A DNA stretch of 57,972 bases, taken from Clostridioides mangenotii TR. GTDB taxonomy: Bacteria > Bacillota > Clostridia > Peptostreptococcales > Peptostreptococcaceae. Location: contig NZ_AXUS01000016.1 of the NCBI RefSeq assembly GCF_000498755.1, forward strand, positions 30,458 through 88,429. The letters are read 5' to 3'. The notes under the pieces were generated by a model, which was not told where the DNA came from, searched no databases, and was given only the letters and a program-made list of their open reading frames with translations. Below, piece after piece: positions 1 through 8,220 of this stretch. Positions within the stretch are counted from its first letter, which is position 1. Every line of letters starts with the position of its first letter. The translations under genes were made by a program, and so were the position numbers.

Positions 1-2
1 AC

Positions 3-209
3 GCTAAAGGTGAATTAAAAATAGGAGAAAAATTCGTATATGAAAGTATACTAGGAACATTATTCAAAGGTGAAATAGTAGAAACTACTAAAGTTGGAAA
101 TATCGACGCTATAATCCCAAGAATAAGCGGTTCTGCTTATATGACAGGATTCAATAACTTTATGTTTGATGATGAAGATCCAGTCAAATACGGATTTATT
201 TTAAAATAA
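3..209 (+). CDS. Proline racemase family protein, C-terminal fragment
   Basis: This is the last 68 codons of a gene entering from the left edge. The frame is open from base 3 to TAA at 207-209. The fragment carries the family's C-terminal signature: GTLFKG, then a K-V-G-x-x-D-A-I stretch, then ISGSAYMTGFN and a DPVKYGF tail. The family includes proline racemase, 4-hydroxyproline epimerase and trans-3-hydroxyproline dehydratase. The catalytic cysteines lie mostly upstream of this fragment, so the subtype cannot be decided. Proline racemase supplies D-proline for Stickland reduction in related Clostridia, which fits the other amino acid fermentation genes here. A 13-14 bp perfect hairpin follows at 234-272. 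Confidence 0.85.
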   Translation, partial: AKGELKIGEKFVYESILGTLFKGEIVETTKVGNIDAIIPRISGSAYMTGFNNFMFDDEDPVKYGFILK

Positions 210-233
210 GTAATTATTTAACATTGATTTGAA

Positions 234-272
234 TACTATAGAGTAGCAAAATAAAATCGCTACTCTATAGTA
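234..272 (+). terminator. Perfect hairpin after the proline racemase family gene
   Basis: TACTATAGAGTAGC pairs with GCTACTCTATAGTA across a 12-base A-rich loop. No run of T follows, so this may be a 3'-end stabiliser or weak terminator rather than a classical intrinsic terminator. Confidence 0.5.
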
Positions 273-343
273 TAAAACAAAATCTAAGTACTCAGTAGGG
301 ACGGAATTGTCAGAATATAACAAAAAAAGAAAGGGGACTTGAA

Positions 344-1234
344 ATGATAGTCAATATTGTGCGTGGTTTATTTGTTGCGTTTGCAGCGTTTTTTGGAATT
401 ATATTTGGTAGAGATGTAGTAAAAGCTAATAAAGAAGGAAAAATGGAAGAAGATATTAGCTTTGGAAAATCACTTGCTACAGGGTTCGTGACTGATTTTG
501 GTGACACTTTAGGCATAGGTTCATTCGCACCTACAGTAGCGATGTTTAAGTTTTTAAAAATAAAAGTGCCTGATAGATTATTACCAGGAACATTAAATGT
601 TTGTCACACAATACCAGTACTTTTAGAAGCATTTATATTTACAGCAGTTATAAAAGTTGATCCACTTACTCTTACAGTTTTAATTGCATCTGCAGTTGTT
701 GGATCATATATTGGTGCAGGAATAATAGCTAAACTTGACGAAAAGAAAGTACAATTAATTATGGGAATAGCACTAGCTGTTACTGCAGTAATAATGTTAT
801 TATCTCATCCTTGGGTTGATATGATGCCAGGTGGTGGAACTGCAACAGGACTTACAGGTATTAAACTTATAATAGGTGCAGTAGGTAACTTTATACTAGG
901 AGCATTAATGACAGCTGGAATAGGATTATATGGACCATGTATGGCTCTTGTTTACTTCCTAGGAATGTCACCAGACGTTGCTTTCCCAATAATGATGGGA
1001 TCTTGTGCAATGCTTATGCCAGTTGCAAGTTCTAAGTTCATAAAAGAAGAAGCTTATAGTAAAAAAGCATCTTTAGGTATAACTATAGGTGGTGTAATTG
1101 GGGTTATGGTTGCAGTTAAATTCTTTACTGGATTACCAATGGAAATATTAAAACTTATGGTAATTGTAGTTATAGCTTATACAGCAGTAACAATGTTAAT
1201 GTCAGCAACTAAAAAAAAAGCTGAAGTTAAATAA
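344..1234 (+). CDS. TSUP (TauE/SafE) family membrane permease
   Basis: This 296-residue protein is almost entirely hydrophobic, with about eight predicted membrane segments and short Gly-rich turns such as GSYIGAGI (around residue 120) and the repeated T-A-G-I-G-L-Y-G-P-C region (around 190-205). This is the layout of TSUP transporters, which export or import sulfite, sulfonates or small organic acids. The substrate cannot be read from sequence. ATG follows AAAGGGG about 9 bases upstream. Its position after a proline racemase family gene suggests, as inference only, a link with proline or hydroxyproline metabolism. A partial decayed copy of its C-terminal half lies just downstream. Confidence 0.8.
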   Translation: MIVNIVRGLFVAFAAFFGIIFGRDVVKANKEGKMEEDISFGKSLATGFVTDFGDTLGIGSFAPTVAMFKFLKIKVPDRLLPGTLNVCHTIPVLLEAFIFTAVIKVDPLTLTVLIASAVVGSYIGAGIIAKLDEKKVQLIMGIALAVTAVIMLLSHPWVDMMPGGGTATGLTGIKLIIGAVGNFILGALMTAGIGLYGPCMALVYFLGMSPDVAFPIMMGSCAMLMPVASSKFIKEEAYSKKASLGITIGGVIGVMVAVKFFTGLPMEILKLMVIVVIAYTAVTMLMSATKKKAEVK

Positions 1235-1286
1235 AAAGATTTTATTAGTTAAAAATTTATTAAATGGCTATTGTAGTCATTATATT

Positions 1287-1324
1287 AAAAATAGTAGATT
1301 ATTGATAATCTACTATTTTTATTG
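1287..1324 (+). terminator. Intrinsic terminator of the TSUP permease
   Basis: A 16-bp perfect stem, AAAAATAGTAGATTAT with ATAATCTACTATTTTT, has a 2-base loop and ends in a T-run. It is symmetrical enough to work in either direction. Confidence 0.85.
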
Positions 1325-1376
1325 TTGATTTAGAATTAATATCATATTTTAGTACTTTAACATCGGAGGAAATGTA

Positions 1377-1665
1377 ATGGAAGCACTTGCAGTAGCAGCT
1401 GCAATAATGTTTTTATCACATCCTTGTATAGATAAGATGCCAGAAGGTGGTACAGCGACAGGACTTACAGGTACTTAGATTTAATAGGAGCTGTAGGTAA
1501 CTTTATATTAGGCGCTCTTATAACAGCTGGAATAGGTCTTTATGGACCTTGCATGGCTATGGTGATTTTTTAGGAATGTCGCCAACAGTTGTATATCCTA
1601 TAATGCATATACTTCATCAACTATGCTTAGATCAGTTTCAAAGAAGGAAAAGTTAATAAATAATT
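1377..1665 (+). pseudogene. Decayed partial copy of the TSUP permease
   Basis: The region reads MEALAVAAAIMFLSHP and then GGTATGLTGT before a stop. Shifting frame recovers LDLIGAVGNFILGALITAGI and then GLYGPCMAM, which matches residues about 140-205 of the intact permease at 344-1234. A second frame break follows before GMSP and a final stretch ending near a TAA. It lacks the N-terminal half and has at least two frameshifts, so it cannot encode a transporter. It still has a GGAGG sequence 7 bases ahead of the first ATG. The simplest reading is a tandem duplicate that was truncated and decayed. Confidence 0.8.
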
Positions 1666-1714
1666 AATAACTTATATATATGTAATATAAACAGAATATA
1701 AATTTAAGTAAAAG

Positions 1715-1752
1715 CCATTCTAGCTCAAGTCGAGTTTTAGAATGGATTTTTG
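1715..1752 (+). terminator. Intrinsic terminator after the permease remnant
   Basis: CCATTCTA pairs with TAGAATGG around a 15-base loop, followed by ATTTTTG. Confidence 0.7.
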
Positions 1753-1860
1753 CAAAATAAATACTTAAGTATTTGTAATAAAAGGCCTTCCAGTTAAATA
1801 TATTTATTGTATAAGTAAACAAGAAAACATAAGAATTTAACAAATTTGGAGGGATAAAAT

Positions 1861-2496
1861 ATGATATCGATTAATACTGAGAATAACGTTGTAAACTTAA
1901 GAGGGGAGCTAGAAAATGAGCTAAAGTTCAGCCATGAAATTTTTGGAGAAAAATTTTATAATATTGATATAAAAATAAATAGATTGAGTGATTCATTTGA
2001 TATACTTCCAATAACAATCTCAGAAAGACTGCTTCAAGATATTGATATTGAAGAACAAAACTTTGTTAGTGTTACAGGTCAACTTAGATCTTATAACAAA
2101 TCAATAGATAATAAGAACCGATTGATACTAACAATCTTCGTTAGAGAAATAACTCAAATAGAAGATGACAATAAAGATCCAAATAGTATATTTTTGGATG
2201 GTTACATATGCAAAAATCCAGTCTATAGACAAACACCTCTGGGTAGAGAAATTACAGATCTTCTCATGGCTATCAATAGACCGTATAATAAGTCAGATTA
2301 CATACCAGCAATAGTTTGGGGGAGAAATGCAAAATTTGCTAAAAGCCTAAATATAGGTGATAGGATACAACTTTGGGGAAGAGTACAGAGCAGAGAGTAC
2401 GAGAAGAAGCTCGACAATGGAGAAGTACTTAAAAAGGTAGCATATGAAGTTTCTATATCTAAAATCAAGAAACTTTATGAAAATAATAACGCCTAA
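1861..2496 (+). CDS. Single-stranded DNA-binding (OB-fold) protein
   Basis: The protein has 211 residues and appears to hold two OB-fold segments. The N-terminal half (about 8-100) starts with a VNLRGEL strand. The C-terminal half (about 110-205) carries FLDGYICKNPVYRQTPLGRE, A-I-V-W-G-R-N-A and GDRIQLWGRVQSREY, which is the typical SSB/PriB pattern in which a substituted primary strand is followed by a Trp-Gly-Arg core. Canonical SSB has one OB fold and an acidic DDxIPF tail; this one has no such tail, so it is an SSB-like paralog rather than the main SSB. Similar double-OB proteins occur in Clostridia. ATG follows TTGGAGGG with normal spacing. It stands alone between terminators, so no operon partner helps define its role. 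Confidence 0.7.
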   Translation: MISINTENNVVNLRGELENELKFSHEIFGEKFYNIDIKINRLSDSFDILPITISERLLQDIDIEEQNFVSVTGQLRSYNKSIDNKNRLILTIFVREITQIEDDNKDPNSIFLDGYICKNPVYRQTPLGREITDLLMAINRPYNKSDYIPAIVWGRNAKFAKSLNIGDRIQLWGRVQSREYEKKLDNGEVLKKVAYEVSISKIKKLYENNNA

Positions 2497-2681
2497 TAAG
2501 CTAATTTTAATGCAAATGATAATTGGTTTCTGTATAAAATTGAATCAAATAATTGAGTATATTTCATGTGCAGTTTTTAATAAAAAAAATAATTTTATTT
2601 TGCTATTGAATAGTTGAGGACCACTTAGTATAATGTATCTTGTACATTATTTTAGAGAGAGGATTAAAGAGGTGAAATATA

Positions 2682-3251
2682 GTGAAAAGCATGTTACTTC
2701 AGGTGAATGAGCATAACGCTAAAGCATCAGCTGAAACTGATGAAATAAGATGTTTTTTAGAGAAGATAAAATACAATGTGGGGGAAAGAATTTTACTTGT
2801 AGGCAGAATAGGAAGCTTAGGTAAAAGACTTAGAATGTATGGAACCTCTGTTACAATACTTGAAGATGGTAATTATGAAGATGTCTGTTATTCTTTAGTA
2901 CACAATGAAAACTGCAATGTTGTCAAAGGTACATTAGAATACCTACCATTTGAAGATAATTATTTTGACAAACTAATAGTGGTAGATCAATTAGACGAAA
3001 TACAAAACTTTAAAAAGGCATCATTTGAAATTAGAAGAGTATTAAAGAATGAAGGAGATCTTATTATTGAGGATTTAAACTTTAAAAATTTTAAAGTGAA
3101 ATTAGAATACCTTAAAGATAGATTCTGTGGATTTCATTCAAAATTTTACTACCCACACGAAGTGTTTAACGCATTTCTAAATCTAAATTTTGAAGGAAAA
3201 TTAGAAGAATTTAGAACAAATAAATACATTTATATAGGAAAAAGAAGATAA
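2682..3251 (+). CDS. Class I SAM-dependent methyltransferase
   Basis: This 189-residue protein is a small Rossmann-fold methyltransferase. The glycine-rich region is degenerate (GERILLVGRIGSLG, around residue 32-45). An acidic ribose-binding position follows at ILED (around 60), and the VKGTLEYLPFEDNYFDKLIVVDQLDEI segment (around 85-110) is the usual motif II-III region of the Methyltransf_11 group. The start is GTG at 2682, seven bases after AAAGAGGTG. Methyl acceptor unknown. A short hairpin (AATGTA..TACATT) lies in the leader. A strong terminator follows at 3285. Confidence 0.7.
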   Translation: MKSMLLQVNEHNAKASAETDEIRCFLEKIKYNVGERILLVGRIGSLGKRLRMYGTSVTILEDGNYEDVCYSLVHNENCNVVKGTLEYLPFEDNYFDKLIVVDQLDEIQNFKKASFEIRRVLKNEGDLIIEDLNFKNFKVKLEYLKDRFCGFHSKFYYPHEVFNAFLNLNFEGKLEEFRTNKYIYIGKRR

Positions 3252-3284
3252 ATGAGTTAATATATAAATATAGATACAACATGG

Positions 3285-3316
3285 AAAAGACTAGGCTAAT
3301 AGCCTAGTCTTTTCTC
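3285..3316 (+). terminator. Intrinsic terminator of the methyltransferase gene
   Basis: GAAAAGACTAGGCTA pairs perfectly with TAGCCTAGTCTTTTC around a single base. The stem is symmetric and ends in TTTT on both strands. Confidence 0.85.
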
Positions 3317-3333
3317 GATAAGGAGAGTAGATT

Positions 3334-3489
3334 ATGGGTCTAGAATACAGGGTAATAATAATAGTAATGTTGTTTGTAATGTTGATATCTATTCAGTTTA
3401 CATTGAATAAAATTTTAGTTGTGTTGAAAGATATAAGGGAGAATCTATTTATAAGAAAGAATAGAGATAAAGAATATACCAATAAATAG
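3334..3489 (+). CDS. Small single-pass membrane protein (51 aa)
   Basis: ATG at 3334 follows AAGGAGAG by seven bases. The product has one hydrophobic helix (about residues 6-25, rich in Val, Ile, Met and Leu) followed by a basic, charged tail (RENLFIRKNRDKEY). I do not recognise the family. The strong ribosome binding site and membrane-helix-plus-tail layout argue it is real. It sits 39 bp upstream of the sigma-54 activator, on the same strand with no terminator between, so the two may be cotranscribed. Confidence 0.55.
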   Translation: MGLEYRVIIIVMLFVMLISIQFTLNKILVVLKDIRENLFIRKNRDKEYTNK

Positions 3490-3528
3490 GGTTAAAGGGC
3501 AAACCAATATAGAATAAATTAATAGGGA

Positions 3529-5301
3529 ATGATTAATATGATGGAATTAGGTTATATAAAAGAAGATATACAAAACATAGCATACGCTATTGAATCTGTG
3601 CTAAATATAGATGTTACAATAGTAAACAGCGATTTGATAAGAATAGCTGGGACAGGTATTTATCTTGATAAGATAGGTGAAAGAGTAAATGAGTATTCTG
3701 CATTTAAAAAATCATACACAGATCAATCCATCATTTTCATAGACGATCCTCAGAGTAGTGAAATTTGTAAAGAGTGTTGTGGAAACGAAAAGTGTATGGA
3801 GTTTGCAGAGGTTTGTTGCCCTATTGTATACGAAGATAAATCTTATGGGGTAATTGGGCTTATAGCATTTACCGAAGATCAGGCACATGTAATTAAAGAT
3901 AAAGAAAACGATCTGATTAATTTCTTAGGTAAGATGGCAGATCTAATATCGAGCAAATTAAAAGCTCATATAAAGACTTATGAACTAGATTTAGAAAAAA
4001 AGAAACTAGAAACTCTATTTGATAATATGGACAAGGCTGTCGTATCGATTGATGTAAATGGAAAAATAGATAAATACAACTCTAAATTTATGCAAGTATT
4101 CAATCTTAAAGGTGAAATGGCAGGTAAGAATATATTTCGAGAGCTTGAGTTTATAAATAGACCTTCTATTGAAAACTTTAATAAGAATAAGTCTTGTAGT
4201 TTTTTCTACAGAAGGAACGGTCATGATTCAAAAGGACTCTACAATATGAATAAAATAGAGCTTCAAGGTAAATTGAAAGGCTATGTAATAGACTTTATAG
4301 ATAAAAAAGATGCTATCAAAAACTACAATAAAATGAATAAGGATTACAGAATAAAACTTGAGAATATAATAGGAAACAGCAGAGCGATTATGAAGTCTAA
4401 AGAAGAGGCTTCTATGGCTTCGAAATCAGCTTCTACAGTTTTAATAACAGGAGAAAGTGGTACAGGTAAAGAGCTTTTTGCTAGAGCTATACACAACCAC
4501 AGCAACAGAGTTGATAATCCATTTATAACTGTAAACTGTGCGGCTATACCAGATAATTTACTTGAGAGTGAATTATTTGGATACGAGGAAGGTGCTTTTA
4601 CAGGTGCAAAAAAGGGTGGTAAAATAGGTACATTTGAACTCGCTCATAAAGGTAGCATATTTCTTGATGAAATAGGTGATATGAGTCTTCATTTGCAGGC
4701 AAAGCTACTTAGAGTTCTCCAAGAAAAGGAGCTAAACAAACTTGGAGGCAAATCCCATATATATGTAGATGTAAGAATAATTGCAGCTACAAATAAAGAT
4801 TTAGAAAAAATGGTAGCAGAGGGGACGTTTAGAGAAGATCTATTCTATAGATTAAATGTAATCCCTATAAAACTTCCGAGCCTCAGAGAGCGAAAAGAGG
4901 ATATTCCACAGATTATAGACTACATGATAAAGGAATACTCTAAGAAGCTAGAAAAAGAAGTTGTAGGCATAGAAGAGAGGGTTGTAGATACTATGATTAA
5001 TTATAGATGGCCCGGAAATATAAGGGAGCTACAAAATATTATAGAGTACAGTGTAAATATGTCTTCTACACCAATAATAACTACAAATGTAATACCACAA
5101 AAGGTTAAAAATATACATGTAACTCTAGGAGAAGATGAAAATATTGTTAAACTTGATGAATTAGAGAGAAGAGAGATAATAAAAGCTTTAAATAAATACA
5201 AAGACTACAAAAAAGATAAAGATCTAGCGGCCAAGTCTTTAGGAATATCTAGATCGACTCTTTATAGAAAACTTGAAAAATATGAAATAATCCCAAATTG
5301 A
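3529..5301 (+). CDS. Sigma-54-dependent activator, probable cysteine-desulfidase regulator (CdsR-like)
   Basis: A 590-residue enhancer-binding protein. The N-terminal sensor domain (about 1-145) has an unusual Cys cluster, [10 protein letters not shown] then VCCP, at about residues 82-103. A PAS-like region follows (about 160-260). The AAA+ sigma-54 interaction domain (about 275-500) shows Walker A GESGTGKE, the sigma-54 contact loop [10 protein letters not shown], Walker [10 protein letters not shown] and the arginine-finger region. A Fis-type HTH closes the protein ([15 protein letters not shown]). A consensus sigma-54 promoter and a cysteine desulfidase gene follow directly, matching the CdsR-CdsB pairing known in Firmicutes. 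The Cys cluster might sense cysteine, sulfide or a metal, which is inference. It could also be PrdR-like. Confidence 0.85.
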   Translation: MINMMELGYIKEDIQNIAYAIESVLNIDVTIVNSDLIRIAGTGIYLDKIGERVNEYSAFKKSYTDQSIIFIDDPQSSEICKECCGNEKCMEFAEVCCPIVYEDKSYGVIGLIAFTEDQAHVIKDKENDLINFLGKMADLISSKLKAHIKTYELDLEKKKLETLFDNMDKAVVSIDVNGKIDKYNSKFMQVFNLKGEMAGKNIFRELEFINRPSIENFNKNKSCSFFYRRNGHDSKGLYNMNKIELQGKLKGYVIDFIDKKDAIKNYNKMNKDYRIKLENIIGNSRAIMKSKEEASMASKSASTVLITGESGTGKELFARAIHNHSNRVDNPFITVNCAAIPDNLLESELFGYEEGAFTGAKKGGKIGTFELAHKGSIFLDEIGDMSLHLQAKLLRVLQEKELNKLGGKSHIYVDVRIIAATNKDLEKMVAEGTFREDLFYRLNVIPIKLPSLRERKEDIPQIIDYMIKEYSKKLEKEVVGIEERVVDTMINYRWPGNIRELQNIIEYSVNMSSTPIITTNVIPQKVKNIHVTLGEDENIVKLDELERREIIKALNKYKDYKKDKDLAAKSLGISRSTLYRKLEKYEIIPN

Positions 5302-5331
5302 CATAGAATCTCATTTTGGGATTATTTTGTT
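5285..5331 (+). terminator. Intrinsic terminator overlapping the activator's last codons
   Basis: AAATAATCCCAAA (inside the final codons) pairs perfectly with TTTGGGATTATTT at 5315-5327, followed by TGTTTC. The 13-bp stem uses coding sequence as its left arm. Confidence 0.75.
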
Positions 5332-5434
5332 TCTTTTTGAATATGTTTTTTATATGAATAATTGTGTCATAGATATAATTTGTATCAAAATATTGGTATT
5401 ACTCGTGTATAAAAAATATGGAAACGATTTTATT

Positions 5435-5450
5435 TTGGCATGGTTTTTGC
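5435..5450 (+). promoter_or_regulatory. Sigma-54 promoter of the cysteine desulfidase gene
   Basis: TTGGCATGGTTTTTGC carries the -24 GG and -12 GC elements with the correct spacing (TGGCATG-N4-TTGC). It lies about 50 bp ahead of the ATG at 5499. Direct repeats TTGTGTCA (5362-5369) and TTGTATCA (5380-5387) about 60-70 bp upstream are possible activator sites, but this is weak. Confidence 0.9.
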
Positions 5451-5498
5451 TCTTATAATAAGGTATAAAATTATAATTATATTTTAGGAGGAAACATT

Positions 5499-6806
5499 AT
5501 GAGAGATATAAGAGCAGAATTAATTGATATATTAAAAGCAGAAGTTAAACCGGCAGTTGGATGTACGGAGCCAGTTGCACTTGCACTTGCTTGTGCAAAA
5601 GCTAAAGAATTACTAGGTGAAGAAGTATTAGAAAACGAAATGTCTGTTAGCCCAAACATCTACAAAAACGGTATGGGTGTTGGTATACCAGGATCTAAGA
5701 GAGCAGGTCTTAAAATAGCTGCAGCTATGGGAATTATTGGCGGGCATTCTGAAAATGGATTAAGCGTGCTTGAAACTTTAACAACTGAAGAAGTTGAAGA
5801 GAGTGAAAAATACATGGACAACAATGCTATCTCAATATCTCCAGCTGATACTAAGGAAAAAGTACTTATAGAGGTTAATCTTAAAGGTAAAGACCATACT
5901 GCAAAAGTAATAATAAGAACAAAACACGATAACTTTACGTATTTAGAGAGGGATGGAGAAGCTTTACTAAACAATGAAGTAGATCATAATGCTTCAGAAA
6001 CTTCATCTGTTACTGAAGAAAAACTTATGGATACTGTGACAATAAAAGAGCTTATAGAAAATATTGAGAACATGAACTTTAAAGATATAGAATTCCTACT
6101 TGATGGAGTTAAAATGAACGAAGAAATGGCGAGCTTAGGTCTAGATCAAAAAATTGGTATAGGCGTTGGATACGGAATCAAGAAATCTATAGAAGATGGA
6201 CTTTTAACAGACGATCTAATTAACCATGCAATGATGCTTACAGCAGGTGCGTCAGATGCCAGAATGGCTGGAATAAAGATGCCTGTTATGAGTTCTAATG
6301 GAAGTGGGAACCATGGGCTTACAGCAATACTTCCGATAGTCGCTTACAACGATAAATTTCCACAAACTGAAGAAAAATTAGCTAGAGCTTTAGCTATATC
6401 TCATTTAGTTACTGGGTTTATTAAAAACTTTACAGGAAGATTATCAGCTGTTTGCGGATGTGGTGTTGCAGCGTCAACAGGTGCTACAGCAGGATTATCT
6501 TGGTTGATGGATTCTACTCAAGAGCAAATAGAAGGTGCTATACAGAATATGATAGCAGACTTAAGTGGAATGATCTGTGATGGAGCAAAACCTGGTTGTG
6601 CTCTTAAATTATCATCAGCTGCTTCAGCTGCTATGCAAAGTGCTATTATTGCTAAGCAAGATTGTTTAGTTCCTTCTCAAAATGGTATAGTGGGTAGTAC
6701 TGTCGAGGAGAGTATAAGAAATTTAGGTAGAGTAAGTGATAAGGGAATGTCTGTTACAGATGAAGTGATACTAAATGTAATGGATGATATGAATAAAGTT
6801 AAGTAA
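5499..6806 (+). CDS. cdsB: L-cysteine desulfidase (UPF0597/CyuA family)
   Basis: A 435-residue cytoplasmic Fe-S enzyme of the UPF0597 family, which converts L-cysteine to pyruvate, ammonia and sulfide (CyuA, formerly YhaM, in E. coli; CdsB in C. difficile). The family cysteines are visible: Cys22 in G-C-T-E-P, the CGCGVAASTGATAG stretch near residue 322 and CDGAKPGC near 363-369. Other family landmarks are GVGIPGSKRAG (around 63) and SSNGSGNHGLTAILP (around 268). ATG follows TAGGAGG. It has its own sigma-54 promoter with the activator gene just upstream. A serine dehydratase-like function is an alternative because the families are distantly related, but context favours cysteine. Confidence 0.85.
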   Translation: MRDIRAELIDILKAEVKPAVGCTEPVALALACAKAKELLGEEVLENEMSVSPNIYKNGMGVGIPGSKRAGLKIAAAMGIIGGHSENGLSVLETLTTEEVEESEKYMDNNAISISPADTKEKVLIEVNLKGKDHTAKVIIRTKHDNFTYLERDGEALLNNEVDHNASETSSVTEEKLMDTVTIKELIENIENMNFKDIEFLLDGVKMNEEMASLGLDQKIGIGVGYGIKKSIEDGLLTDDLINHAMMLTAGASDARMAGIKMPVMSSNGSGNHGLTAILPIVAYNDKFPQTEEKLARALAISHLVTGFIKNFTGRLSAVCGCGVAASTGATAGLSWLMDSTQEQIEGAIQNMIADLSGMICDGAKPGCALKLSSAASAAMQSAIIAKQDCLVPSQNGIVGSTVEESIRNLGRVSDKGMSVTDEVILNVMDDMNKVK

Positions 6807-6812
6807 ATGGTT

Positions 6813-6937
6813 GTAAAAAACGGGAGGATATCTCGCATACAAAGAACCCGTGTAGTGCATGTTAGACAAAGAGCGTCTAAGAATGCAATGCAATACACGG
6901 GTTTCTTTATATGCAAGATATCCTCCCGTTTTTTACT
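6813..6937 (+). repeat. 124-bp nested palindrome (terminator or MITE-like element)
   Basis: The outer arms, GTAAAAAACGGGAGGATATC (6813-6832) and its complement ending at 6936, are nearly perfect. The arms continue inward through GCATAYAAAGAA and CCCGTGTA / TACACGGG, to an inner TTAGAC / GTCTAA stem. The mismatches are C-A on the plus strand, which become G-U wobbles on the minus strand, so the fold is better as a minus-strand RNA. It ends in TTTTTT, so it should terminate the desulfidase transcript. Its outer arm recurs next to dapB at 10017-10047. Confidence 0.75.
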
Positions 6938-7014
6938 TCCATGACTTAGGGTCGGGAAGCTCAAGACCCAAGAGCTAGGCGAAGAGCCCAAAATCGATGT
7001 GTTAATCTAATTGT

Positions 7015-7060
7015 AGAGTTTTAGAAGTTCAAAATCAAGAGAATTTGAACCTAAAACTCT
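7015..7060 (+). other. Inverted repeat in the leader of the ornithine cyclodeaminase gene
   Basis: AGAGTTTTAG plus GTTCAAA pairs with TTTGAAC plus CTAAAACTCT, giving a 17-bp stem with a 2-base bulge. There is no T-run on either side, so it is not an ordinary terminator. It could be an RNA leader structure or a protein operator. The rest of 6941-7188 shows no gene; TATAAT at 7109-7114 is a candidate -10. Confidence 0.5.
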
Positions 7061-7188
7061 TGAATTTAAGTTAAAATGTTGTGTGCAAAGTTTATATAAA
7101 GTCGTATAATGTATTTGTATGTAATTTATATAACATTACAATTTTATTATATGTTTCATGTGTTACGAAACAATTTGGAGGTATTTTT

Positions 7189-8172
7189 ATGTTATTGCTT
7201 AGCAAGGAAGATATTAAGAGTATTTTTACTATGAAAGATGCTATTGAGGCTGATAAAGAGGCTTTTAGGATTTTTACTGAAAAGAAAAGTGTTGTTCCGC
7301 TTAGAACAAATATTCCTGCGCCTAAACATGAGGGAAGTTTGTTGTTTATGCCGGGGTATATTGAAGATATAGATTGTGCTGGAGTTAAGATTGTTTCTGT
7401 TTTCCCTAAAAATGTTGAGAAGGGAATTCCCTCTACTCCAGCGACTGTTCTGCTTCTTGACGGGACGACTGGTGAGGTTTGTTCTATTTTAGATGGAACT
7501 TATGTTACTCAAATTCGTACAGGTGCTGCTTCTGGAGCTGCGTTTGATGTTTTAGCGAGGGAGGATGCTAAAATAGGTGCTTTGATCGGTACTGGTGGAC
7601 AGGCTGAGTCTCAGTTGGAGGCTATGATAGCGGCTAGAGATTTGGACGAGGTTAGAATTTTTAATAGAAGTTTAAAAAAAGCTCAAGCTTTTGTAGATTT
7701 GATGGATAAGGAGCTGGCTAGTTATGATACTAAGTTTCTTGCAGTTGATAATTCAGATGTTGCTGTAGATGGTGCGGATATGATTATAACTGTTACGAAT
7801 TCGAATACGCCGGTTTTTGATGGGAGTAAGGTTAAGAAAGGTGCCACTATAAGTGGTGTTGGTTCTTATCAACCTAATATGCAGGAAATTGATCCGACTA
7901 CGCTTACAAGAGCTAGTAAGATTTTCTTTGATTCTGAGGAAGCTGTTTTGGCTGAGGCTGGGGATTTTATAAAACCTCTTGAGGCTGGAATTATTTCTAA
8001 GGGTGATTTTACTGGTGAGCTTGGCAGTGTTATTAATGGCAGTTTGGTGGGAAGAGAGAATGACGATGAGATAATTGTGTTTAAGTCTGTTGGAATTTCT
8101 GTGCAAGATGTTGTTACTGCTAAGATGATTTATGATAAAGCTTTGGAACTTAGTGTAGGAACTGAGTGGTAG
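7189..8172 (+). CDS. Ornithine cyclodeaminase / mu-crystallin family dehydrogenase
   Basis: A 327-residue enzyme of the OCD family, whose members deaminate ornithine to proline or act as alanine, pyrroline-2-carboxylate or ketimine reductases. The start is ATG 7189, eight bases after TTTGGAGG; the frame is open further upstream but without a ribosome binding site. The Rossmann site is GALIGTGGQAESQLEA (around residue 127-142), followed by an arginine at EVRIFNRS. ILDGTYVTQIRTGAASG (around 103-119) is the usual substrate and cofactor region. In amino acid fermenters, ornithine to proline feeds Stickland reduction, so OCD is the favoured reading. The gene has noticeably more G and T at third positions than its neighbours. 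Confidence 0.8.
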   Translation: MLLLSKEDIKSIFTMKDAIEADKEAFRIFTEKKSVVPLRTNIPAPKHEGSLLFMPGYIEDIDCAGVKIVSVFPKNVEKGIPSTPATVLLLDGTTGEVCSILDGTYVTQIRTGAASGAAFDVLAREDAKIGALIGTGGQAESQLEAMIAARDLDEVRIFNRSLKKAQAFVDLMDKELASYDTKFLAVDNSDVAVDGADMIITVTNSNTPVFDGSKVKKGATISGVGSYQPNMQEIDPTTLTRASKIFFDSEEAVLAEAGDFIKPLEAGIISKGDFTGELGSVINGSLVGRENDDEIIVFKSVGISVQDVVTAKMIYDKALELSVGTEW

Positions 8173-8180
8173 ATTGTTAT

Positions 8181-8220
8181 AAAGGTGTCAATACCGTTAA
8201 GATATGACACCTTTCGATTT
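8181..8220. terminator. Bidirectional terminator between convergent genes
   Basis: AAAGGTGTCA pairs with TGACACCTTT around a 14-base loop, with T- and A-rich flanks on both sides. It serves the cyclodeaminase (plus) and the GNAT gene (minus). Confidence 0.8.

Noticed and set aside
7081-7188. Extended N-terminus for the ornithine cyclodeaminase
   Set aside because: The extra 36 codons are Cys- and Tyr-rich without family similarity and lack a ribosome site, whereas ATG 7189 has TTTGGAGG at good distance and matches family starts.
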